From: Citrus sinensis
Taxonomy: Eukaryota; Streptophyta; Magnoliopsida; Sapindales; Rutaceae
Reading direction: 5' to 3'
Assembly (NCBI RefSeq): GCF_022201045.2
Contig: NC_068564.1
Location: 31,525,001-31,589,000, forward strand
DNA: 64,000 nt
The translations under genes were made by a program, and so were the position numbers. Positions within the stretch are counted from its first letter, which is position 1; every line of letters begins with the position of its first letter. Of the stretch, positions 47,379 to 59,334 are shown one piece after another. The notes under the pieces were generated by a model that saw nothing but the letters and a program-made list of their open reading frames with translations, was not told where the DNA came from and made no database searches.

Positions 47379-50279
47379 TTAAAGCCCCAGAAGGACATAA
47401 TAGAGTATTGTTATTGGCAAGGCAATCAGCATTCCAAATATAACCCTGCAAAAATTGAAGGGAAATTTTAGTCTTTCTTTAATGTGGATATATGTGCTTC
47501 ATCATAAAATTCGAATTTGGTCCTATTCATTTTCAACAATGTATAACACCAAAATAATAATGTATCAATCAACGTTTACGAATGTGAAGACGTCTGCATA
47601 CATAAAGTTTTTTTAAATGATTGGTAGGTTGAAAATTGAAGAAAACTTACGCAGTGCTAAGTATATCTGGATGCACATTGTATTCCTTGGCAAAGACAAA
47701 AGGAACAATTCCTTGGGGAAGTGCTGCCTGGCAAGAGATTCAAATCGAATTAACATATACAATTAGTATTTCTCATGTTGTTGATCTAACTAGTTACTTG
47801 AGAAAATATAGGCTAATCTTGATGTTGATCCCATTGCCATATTTTTTTGCCAACCGTAAGTTTTATATTCAAAACCCTCACAAGGAGACAAATGCATGAA
47901 ATTAATCACAATAAAGTTTTATTAATTAAGACTAAGCTAGTTAATGTACCTGTACAATTGCAATGTGAAGAAGAACCCCTCGAAGGCCAATGGCAATAGA
48001 AGTAGCAGCAATTACAGCGGGGCCAGTCAAAAATCTAACAGCCATTGCAAATGTTGCCACAGATTTTCCACAAGCTATGATCTTTGGTTGCAAAGCCATG
48101 AATAAACCTATATACATATATATTCAAGCGAGTAAATTTCAAAAATTTCCCAAATAATAAATCTTTACAAATTCAATGAGGTAAAAAAAAAAAAAGAAAA
48201 GGTACCTAGACTAAACATGGCCATTCCCAGGCCTGCATCGGATAATATCGATATTGATCCTGACATAATAGTTGGCATTTTGATGTGCCACCTGTGACCA
48301 TAGAATCAATTGATGAAAATTTGGGAGTATGAATATGATTGATTTGATATTCTTTGCATGAAAATGTCACGTTTAGGTTTTGTTTGGTACCTGTATGATA
48401 CTAGTGACCATATGAGGCCTAAAACACTTGAGTATGTGTTAGGGTTTCTGATGAGCTTCCTCCAAACCATGATAAGAATAAGCCTAGTCATCACACTGGC
48501 TGGTGGCATCTGGTGTTTCTTTGCTGCATCTCCTTCTTCCATCACCATTTTCTTCTGGCAACTGTAAGGAGACCCACTTGATGGAAACTTTGATCCATCC
48601 TCGATTTCGATATTCCTTTCCCCATTCACTTTGCTAGCTGGACTCATATTTTCAATCAGCTCATGCATGGCTGGGTCAATTTGTAAAACAAAATTTTTAA
48701 GACAATATCTTTTATCAATAAATAGATCGAGCTGTAATAATATACATACACGGGTAATTTTCTGTGAGTATTCAATTGATAAAATCTCTTAAGCTGGTAT
48801 CCAAGAACAAGATTCAAATCCATCTACCTACATGGAGAGACGATTTGACCTACCATTGTTCTCCTTAAAAAAATACACAAATATCGCCAAAGATGATTTA
48901 AGTTAATTTTTCATGCATGCCATGCCAGTACTTACAAGTGAACACCAAACACATAATCTTTAAAACATTTAGAGAGCACAAAATAAAAGAGGATAGTGTC
49001 GATCACCTTTAGAAGCAGCATTTTCATGGAATAGAGCAGCTTTATTAGAAGAATCAACACCTGCAAAGTCAGCGGAGGCAGCTCTATTAACTGCATGTCT
49101 CAAGTTCCCTTCAGAAACAGGAGAAGCGGTAGAGCTCCAAACAAACATATGAAGCTCTTTATTATTCGGCACTCCTGCAGATGCTGCTCCACCTCCGCTA
49201 CCACCACCACCAACACTCTCCTTCTTCCTTGCACCTGCACTTGTTCCTCCTGAAAACATCGGATTCGGAGGCGGGTAAGAAGAAACCAGACCGCCGTTAA
49301 AAAGCTCGCCACTCATGCTCCTCCCTCCTCTCTTCTTATTCCCAAGCTTAAACATCTCCTCATCGAAGTTCGATGTCCTCGGAGTCGCCCCTTTTGAGGA
49401 TTGCAACGAATACACGTCACCAACACCGCCCTGGAAACTATTAGTATACCCATGTTTCGGACTCGGTGCTTTACTAGCAAACATGGCATAAAAATCGTTT
49501 TGATTGAAGCTTGACGCCCTTGGTGTCGGCTCCCGCGAAGACTGCACTGAATATATCTCAACCCCAGTGAGATTCGAAGCTCGTGGGGTCATAGATGTTA
49601 ATGAGTTCAAGCCGTGAGACTTGTTAAATGAAGAAACAATTGAAGAGGCACTAGATCTTCTAACCACAACATGAAGCTTTCCATCATCGCCAATTTCGGC
49701 GTCAGTCTGTAAAGGCTCCCGCCCATTGAGCGAAACAACATCAGAATCGACCCTGAATGAAGTGATGGAGCCGGCGGTTTCAGGAAATTGCTCTGTTATG
49801 AGCAGCTTGGCTCCTCTGTATTCAAACATGAACAGCATAAGTGTGTACCAGATTACACTTTGTAGAACAACAACTTGAACCATTAAGCTCCCAGAATCGT
49901 CGCCATACATGGCTTTCAAAAGCGGGATGCCCATCACGAGAGTGTTGGGGAGAGTGGACAAGGAGAATAATGTGATCATCCATTCGAGATTGCCGTGTTT
50001 TGTGAAAGCCTGCCAGAGAAACAGAGCGGCTAAAATGACAACTTTTTGGAGGGAGTCGGCGGCGATGAAGTGATAGTTCATTGCATAAGGATCGTTTAAA
50101 GAGATGAAATGAAATGAGAGCAATGGGACCGCGAATACGGCAACAAAACGGTTGATGCCGGAGCATTGGTCCGGTGTGAAAATTTTCCACCACCGGACAG
50201 AGCCATAGGCTAGTATCATGGCAACATACAAGGGCACTATTGCTGCAAGAACATCGTATATGTCTTTGCCTGTAATCAT
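47379..50279 (-). CDS. PIN2: Auxin efflux carrier PIN2-type
   Basis: A 646-residue canonical PIN auxin exporter from six exons: 50279-49007, 48670-48391, 48291-48206, 48107-47950, 47727-47651 and 47445-47379. It has five N-terminal helices ([20 protein letters not shown] onward), a hydrophilic loop of about 300 residues, and five C-terminal helices ending LYYVLLGL. The loop carries the three TPRxSN/S repeats ([27 protein letters not shown]) that AGC kinases phosphorylate, and the conserved [15 protein letters not shown]. Sequence and length (Arabidopsis PIN2 is 647) point to PIN2/EIR1, the root epidermis carrier for gravitropism. PIN1 or PIN3-type loops are less like it. The open frame extends upstream to 50468, but that region lies before the TATA box, so the start is 50279. 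Confidence 0.95.
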
Positions 50280-50341
50280 ATTGCTAGTGAAGAAATTTAG
50301 CAGTATGTGTAATTGAAGAAAGAATGAGAGTTGTGAAGCTT

Positions 50342-50350
50342 CTTTTATAG
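50342..50350 (-). promoter_or_regulatory. TATA box of the PIN2 gene
   Basis: CTATAAAAG on the minus strand begins 71 bp before the ATG. It predicts a leader of about 35-40 nt and excludes the in-frame upstream Met codon at 50468 from the transcript. Confidence 0.72.
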
Positions 50351-51093
50351 ATGGGGGGGTCTTTGAAATTGATAATGAGAACGTGATGTTGAGGGGGTGG
50401 GCGGAGGGAGATCTGTTTTGAGCCAAAAATGTGAACGTTGGCAGATTATTTTTAGTTTGTGCAAACAAAATAAAAAAGATTGGTTTGTGTTAAATTGAGA
50501 GTGAGTGATAGATTACAAATTTGTGTACGTGTATGTATGTTCGTACGTACGTGTATTTCTGAAATAAAAATTGGGAAAAAAAAGAGCACGAGGATCGGCA
50601 CGGCAGTCGTAGAAGCACATGAGTTGGGCAAAATTTCAGTGATCTGCGGTAGCAGTAAAGATCTGTCTTGTTTATATAATACTATATAGGCTTTTTCCGG
50701 GACTTGAGCTCTGCCAGTACAAGCTGTTGTGTTGGACTTTTAATCATCTGTTATAATTTTTTATATGCTGCACCATAAATCACACAAATTCACTCGTACA
50801 TTTTCTTCAATTCAAAGATTTCTTTGAAAATGGGCGGACTTTTGAGGCATTCAGTGAAAAATTTTGACTTCTTCATGCTGTGTAGGTTTTTGTCACATGG
50901 ACAATTTGATGAAACTGCGTATTTGGGTCAAGTAGCGAGACCAAAAAGTTCAATGGGCTATGAGGAAAGCTTGCTCGCAAGACCTTTTAAACTACGGCCC
51001 AATGTATAACAACAGAGCAATTTTTGTAACCAGTGAAGGCTTTACCCTTCTGAACAATTTGATATTTGTGGACACCATCTTCCTCCCTTCTTT

Positions 51094-51126
51094 CCCCCCC
51101 CCCCCCCCCCCCCGGGGGCCCCCGCG
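51094..51126. repeat. Poly-C tract followed by G5-C5-GCGGG
   Basis: Twenty C bases, then GGGGGCCCCCGCGGG. This abrupt GC block in AT-rich surroundings is odd. It could be a real homopolymer hairpin or a join or error in assembly. Confidence 0.8.
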
Positions 51127-51774
51127 GGTATATCTGAAAAATTGAGTGAGCTTACCGCCCAATTATGGAGTTGGATCTCCGAGGTGAACGCCTGAAGAGA
51201 TCATAAGCACAGTAATTCTCACATGGCCCTAGCTGAGATAAGCTCCCAACGCTTGGGCAACTTAGATAATTGGGGTGGGCTAGTTAGGTGGAATAGCTTT
51301 CGACTCAACCCAACTAGAATTCAGGCATTCGGCATACTGATAGCGGGCTGATTAATTGGATTGGGCCGAACATCTTGAACCGAAGCCCAAAAATTTCAAT
51401 ATCTGAAATGTTTTTTGGTGACAGAGAACAAAAATGTCAATAGAGATTCTGTCACGGATAAAAGATTAGTTATAGAATAAAACAAAATTAAGAGAAAAAA
51501 ACAGAGACATCGTAATCTAGAGTAAATAAAATAACAAACATAAAAGAAAGTGAAAGGAAAGGTTATACTGTATTGAAAAAAGAAGAAGAAGAAGAACGAA
51601 AGGTCATATGTTTTCTTAGTATTATTTGGTGTGGAGAATAAATAAATCTATCGATCGTATTCTTTATTCCTTAAAGAAGTGAATTACTAAAGTCACAACT
51701 ATATAGTAATTTGTGTAGATCCTCATTTTTATATTATAATAATCAATAATAGGTTGGCGTTAAGTTACGTAAAC

Positions 51775-51853
51775 CTAACTTGCGCCTCTCTCACAACTAC
51801 AGTGTCCGGCCCCACCACAATCACTGTAGCTGTGAGAGGGCCGTAAGTTACGG
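51775..51853. repeat. Perfect-looking foldback (hairpin) of 79 nt
   Basis: The arms CTCTCACAACTACAGTG (51788-51804) and CACTGTAGCTGTGAGAG (51822-51838) pair at 16 of 17 positions around a 17-nt loop. The pairing extends outward with gaps (CCTAACTTGCGCC against GGCCGTAAGTTACGG), giving a stem of about 31 bp. A second small palindrome, AAGTTACGTAAAC, lies just to the left. It may be a minimal foldback transposon or a small-RNA hairpin. Confidence 0.6.
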
Positions 51854-53377
51854 CCCTCCCTCAATAATATAATAATTCTTATCATTAATTAAAACAAACA
51901 AACGGGAGATTCCTTTCCTCCTTGATCAAGCAAAGCCTGAATGGTCGCTTGCTTCTGCGAAAGAAAACACCAGTCACATGTTCAATTTCTTGGCCTCATT
52001 TTTATTATTATTATTATTATTTGTTTTGTTTTCTGGTATTTATCATGATATCATCTACACACTGTGTGATCACATTACAAGATAACCCCTTGTTAAGATT
52101 ATATAAAAAAAAATACTTTTCCGACCAGAACACATGTGACCCATCAGCTTTTGCCTCTCACTACGACTGGTGTGACTGGTGTCATTATTAGATTTGGATC
52201 TTAAGCAACCCCTTTAACCTTTTTGTTTAATTGCTTTACGCTGAGGCTACAATTCCCTCCTCGGAAAAAAAAAATTGAATTTCCATCTTTTCTTTTTTTT
52301 TTTTAATAATTACTTTGCCAAAATTTATGCAAGTTCAAACATAATGACTGTTTTCTTATCCGGAAAACAAGGTTTGTTTTCAAAGATAAGGTTTATTCGT
52401 CTCATAGGTTTCATGATGTGAATGTGATCGTCATTTGGGACTTGTTTTAATTATGAAAAGTTCACAAAAAGGGTGAGCATTTTTTCTCCATATCTAAGGT
52501 CCTCTTAAAATACAAGTTTATGATAGATGGTTGTTTAGCAAGAAAGTAAAAAGTAAATAAATCTTAACTATTTATTAGTATATATCTTTGCACGGCACCA
52601 GATTTTTAAGTCTCAACAAAACTCAAGACTAACATTATCTCTTTGCTCTTCTTTAAACTAGATTGATTTTATTTATAAAAAAAAAAAAGAAGAATTAGTA
52701 AGTTAATTTGCAACAGACATGCCAACAAATGGCGAATAGCTTTGTCATTTGACTTGAATAAACTATAATTATTAACTTACAAATTACAATGATGGGGGGC
52801 CTGCCCAGTGCTCACTCTTACAGAAGAGTGAAAAAAAAGTAAAATCATAAAATAACAAACAGAATGAATAACAAAAGTTGACTAAAACAAACAGTTAAAA
52901 TAAATAAATAAATGGATAAAAAAAAAAAAAAAAGCCATGAATGATGTTAATAATAAGTGACGCAAGATGCAGGCCGCAGGCGCACTTCCGGGAGAATAGC
53001 ATAGCAAGGGCAAAGAGATAGATAGATAGCACCGCATCCACATGACGTGAAAGCAAAAGCCAAAAAAAAAAGCACTTGGGTGTCAGTTAAAAGCAGCTTT
53101 TTTGACACTCACTCTCACGCCATTCTGTTTACTTTTTATGCGTTTAAATTTGTCATCTTTTGCCACCACTTCCTGACAACTCTCTCGGTTGTACGTCTTC
53201 ATCATTCCAATCTGTACACATCTCATCTCACATTCACAATTCCCCTTTTTCCCGTTATATCTCCTCTCAACATAAGGGGCTCGCTTGCTGGCTGGCTCAG
53301 TCTTGTTCCTTTCATTTCAACTTATAAATTGTGAGTAAGCTCTCCTGCATAACTCATTTATGTACTCTTTTCCGCAA

Positions 53378-53689
53378 ATGGGTCTCGAGATTTCTGAAGA
53401 ATTCATACCAGTAACACCCGTCAAAACCATTTCAAGTGCAAGAGCAAAATTGCTTGATATCGAAGAAAAAGAAGCTCTTGAAAATGATGAAGAGTGCAAG
53501 ACACCTAAATCACCGGCACATACATTGAAGCAGCCGTTGGTATGCCCGCCGGCGCCGAGGAAACCTAAGTCTTTGAAAAGAAAATTCTGTCCGCCTTCAC
53601 AAGGATTCTTTCAAGTTCCGGACAACTTTGAGTCCATTTTCTTGGTGCTTTCGGGGCAGCCCTCCAAGAAGACCAGAGCAAGCAATTGA
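53378..53689 (+). CDS. SIAMESE-related cyclin-dependent kinase inhibitor (SMR)
   Basis: A one-exon gene for a 103-residue plant CDK inhibitor. Its family blocks are ECKTPKSPAH, PLVCPPAPRKPK followed by SLKRKF, then FFQVPDNFESIFLVLSG. SMR proteins bind CDK-cyclin complexes and push cells from division into endoreduplication or growth arrest, often under stress or hormone control. The start at 53378 (MGLEISEEF) is preferred to the in-frame Met at 53360, since MGLEI-like starts fit the family and the extra MYSFPQ does not. The protein is nuclear by inference from the KRK cluster. Which SMR number it matches is not clear; the length and MGL start fit several small SMRs. Confidence 0.85.
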   Translation: MGLEISEEFIPVTPVKTISSARAKLLDIEEKEALENDEECKTPKSPAHTLKQPLVCPPAPRKPKSLKRKFCPPSQGFFQVPDNFESIFLVLSGQPSKKTRASN

Positions 53690-54995
53690 GATGTTCTTGT
53701 AGTAATCGTATTCACTATCCCTTACTTGATTCAAGTTAAATAGTTCTTGCATGGTGTATATGTCATATTAATTTGATTCATACATTCTGTTTCCTCTGCA
53801 ATTCTGTCCTTTTCAATTGTTTTAACATTTTGTATCTGACGAAACATTGCTGATCATCGGTGCGAAATTCTTCCATTTAATTGATAATCATCCGAATTCC
53901 AAATATTTGTTTTTACGGTCCTTTTCAGCTTTTAAAAATTTGAAGAAATTTTGATGTTCAATGCTGTTTGATGCTGCACTAATTTCTCTGTTCCTTGATC
54001 CAAAATACTACCGAGGATATGATGAGATCCAGTAGTAATTGCTTCACTTTTATCTTAACATGTTTCTCGGATACCCTGTTTCTTCAATTAAAGGTCAGAG
54101 TATTTTCTGAGAGAGAACTGGAAAAATTCATTTTTTATTACAATTTTTTATCTCATCAACTATAATCAATCATATAGGCCGGACTGCGTTATGTAGAGGA
54201 TATTCGGGGAACTAAAAGATTTAATGAGCAATGTCATCTGAATTTGGTCTAATCTCAGATTTTAAAGAATTTATTCATGACATAATTTTGTATCACGTTG
54301 TGAATAAAACTGAAGCTATGAATCAATCAAACAACACTGTATGTTAATGTCGATTATAATTTGATTAAAAAGAAAAGGTTTATGAGAATTCTAGTATTGT
54401 GCTAAATAAGCGCACCCCCTCTGTTTGTGGGCTTTGTCCGAGGAAGCCCCTTTGGAAGTGAACAACAAGACAGCAGTGAGGATGAGTAAGAATAGAAAAA
54501 GGAAAAGCTTCAATGAAGAAACTATAAAGAATTATTATAAATATTTTCAACGAACTGTTACATCCCAATACTGAAAGCAACTCATGCAGTTTACTGAAGA
54601 CTGACAATTGGACCTTTGTTTTCTCTAAAATCTAAATTGCATCCAAAAAACTCAAAATTTTAATGTCCAAAAATTCCATTCCTTCGATTATTCCAATGTA
54701 TTACATTGTGACATTGTCTCCCCCCACCTCGTTTCTCGTGAACCTTCTGGTTTTCCAATGAGCCCAACCAAAAAAAAAAAAAATGTTACCTCTCATTGCT
54801 TAATGGTACAAACAAAAGCTCATTGTTCATTAATCTCTGCAATTAAATGACTCGCCGTAGATTAGAAGGTACTGACAATCACCGGAAAATATTTTCGATC
54901 TTCTTATTTATGTTGTGTTTTAACTTTGGACTCAATACATATATTTTAACAATGTTGCATATGCAGTAATCCCCCCATCGACCTCTAGTCTAAAG
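53690..54995. other. Intergenic between SMR and receptor-like kinase genes
   Basis: Non-coding AT-rich sequence. An open frame on the minus strand at 54380-54607 has no known domain. The right end should hold the kinase promoter; no clear TATA box was picked out. Confidence 0.5.
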
Positions 54996-57191
<2,196 letters not shown>

Positions 57192-59103
57192 GGCCATTAT
57201 CAATGAGCTTCACAGGAGAGAATACAATTAAGAAACACGCTTGGGCTTATTAACATTTGTAAACGTTGTTAAGAAAATATTTTTACTTTGGGAAGTAACG
57301 AATTTAGGAAGAGTTTTAGGTAGTTTTTTGTGCTGCTTTGCAGATGAATTAGAAGATTCTGTAAAAATTTCAATATTCATTTTATTTTGTTATATAATAT
57401 GCATAAATTAAGAATGACTATTTATTTATTTATTTCAAAAGAATGCAGGATTAAAGCCACCGGATCTTGACGTAATTTAATTTATTGCTTGAGAGAAACT
57501 TTTGGGCCAAGGTATAGGCCTTTAAAATGGATAAATTGGGTCTTTAGTGTGATCCAGATTACAAAGCCCACTAATAAAAATCCAGACTCCATTACAGAGA
57601 GATAGTACATAAATGGGTAGCATACTCAAAAGCAGCGTGCACAGCTGAAGCAGCAAGAAGATCAAGCAAAATAACTATGATGATAATCTTCTTTGACTAA
57701 ACTAACTGAAATGTGCGAATAATTCCGAAATTAATTCGAGAGAAGCAAAACCACCTTTATAAAAATAGCCTTGAGAAGTTCTCAAGGGCATAATAAACTT
57801 AGTTGGAATCACCCATTAATCAGGTAGTAAATCAGTTCCTTTGGATGTCAGAAGATTTTTAATTGAGCATTGATACACTCCCTGAAGGAGAAATCCATCT
57901 AAAACTCAAAGAGGAAAAAAAAAAAATTCTTCAAGGTGTAGATGGGGTTCTCTTTCGGATAAAGTATCATTTTTTATTTTAAGTTCTTTTATGTGTGTCT
58001 GTCTCTTTCTCTCTGTGTTTGTAATTCCTAAAAATTTAAAATTTACTAAATTAAATTTTTTTCATACGTTATAAATTTTGAATGGTATAGTCAAATATAA
58101 AAGTTTTAGTCCTTTATAATTTTCTAGAGTTCAAATTCCAATAACTAGCCAAATAAAATTGATTGAAAGCCACTCGATCAAATCCCTTATCTATAAAAAG
58201 GGTAATATTTTAATATATATGATTAGAACATTAGATATTAAACTTGTGCCGTAACATAGCTATCTGGTAGATTTATGAATGTATAGATATATTATGAAAA
58301 ATTAAGTGAAAGAGAGTGAATGGAGGAGAATTTATTGCGTGAAATTTTAAATAATGATTCATAAATGATTCAACGGAGAGCCCGAGGTTCCATTCTGTCA
58401 AAGCAAAGGCATCAGCATATACAATCAGCAAATTGCCTAACCAAAAAATCGACCTCTTCAGCATTTATACAATCAAAAAGCCCTAATAGACTCTCCATTA
58501 TTGCTAGCACCCCCTCCATCATTAATATCCAACCAAGTTGCTTCTCCTGTCTTTCTCTCTCTGGCTGTGCAATGTGCATGTCAATTGCAACAGTGTCAGC
58601 ACCCAGCTCTCTCAACTCAATCGACTGCCTTTTCAGCACGTGTAGTGAACCCATTCAACAAGGGCTTCTCACTTCTCAAAACTAGACAGCTATATCGAAC
58701 AGAATGTTGTGTTTTTCACTCTTCCCCAAGTCTAGCTTATTAGCTATGTCTCTTTGCTAATTTTTTTTTTAAATAGTTATTTTGTATTTGATTGAATAAT
58801 TTTGTTTTTTGTTTTCTTAAATCTAAATTATAATATTGTTGCATGGACAATTGATTTTAATTTTGATTTTGGAAAAAAAAAGAGCATTTAATGAGGTTTG
58901 GTGAAGAGTTCTAACACTTTGATGTATGTATCAAAGCCTTTACTGTAAATCCGAGGTACCATAGTTATTATCTACAACCTCCCCCGCCCCCTTAAACCTT
59001 CTACTTTTCACTTTCTCTCTTATTACAAACACACACCATATCCTATTCTATTCTTTTTGCCTCTCATCATCAATTAATTTCTCTCTTTTCTTTTGGTGCA
59101 GTA
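57192..59103. other. Intergenic between kinase and CLE genes
   Basis: Mostly AT-rich, with poly-A at 57915-57925. The stretch 58360-58680 is less AT-rich and open on both strands (58365-58685 +, 58412-58654 -), but neither frame shows a domain I know. The right end is the CLE promoter. Confidence 0.45.
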
Positions 59104-59334
59104 ATGAGATTAGTTTTTGTTATTTGTGTGTCATGCTTGTTGATTTTGGCAAGTTATAATCGGTCTGATCATCATGCAGTGGCTAGAAAACTTGATGCCA
59201 ATAAAGAATCATCTTCCATGGAGGGTACCATCAACAATTTCTTCTCAAGCTTTGAGAAGAAGAAGAACAACAACAACAACACTTTGGAGGAAAAGCGAGT
59301 GGTTCCCACAGGTCCAAATCCTTTACACAACTAG
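59104..59334 (+). CDS. CLE (CLAVATA3/ESR-related) signalling peptide precursor
   Basis: A 76-residue, intronless precursor of a secreted peptide hormone. A signal peptide (MRLVFVICVSCLLILASY) is followed by a variable region rich in Asn and Lys, and the CLE motif RVVPTGPNPLHN forms the last twelve residues, directly before the stop. Lys-Arg before the motif fits proteolytic release. Pro4 and Pro7 of the motif are the usual hydroxylation sites. Such peptides bind LRR receptor kinases (CLV1/BAM type) and restrain stem-cell or vascular proliferation. The motif is of the A-type (CLV3/CLE8-14-like), not the TDIF type. The poly-Asn run (KKKNNNNN) is a local repeat. I do not assign a CLE number. Confidence 0.93.
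   Translation: MRLVFVICVSCLLILASYNRSDHHAVARKLDANKESSSMEGTINNFFSSFEKKKNNNNNTLEEKRVVPTGPNPLHN

Larger units (their letters stand above)
50280..53377. other. Divergent intergenic region between PIN2 and SMR genes
   Basis: The left end is the PIN2 promoter. A poly-C tract followed by G5-C5 blocks lies at 51094-51126, a strong foldback at 51775-51853, and a TTA microsatellite at 52003-52020. The right end holds the SMR promoter and leader. The open frames at 50824-51009, 51922-52191 and 53047-53334 have no known domain. Confidence 0.5.

Noticed and set aside
57592-57706. Minus-strand hydrophobic frame KKIIIIVILLDLLAASAVHA
   Set aside because: It looks like a membrane helix or signal peptide and has a possible acceptor before it, but no start, no second exon and no family match (CASP-like considered) could be supported.
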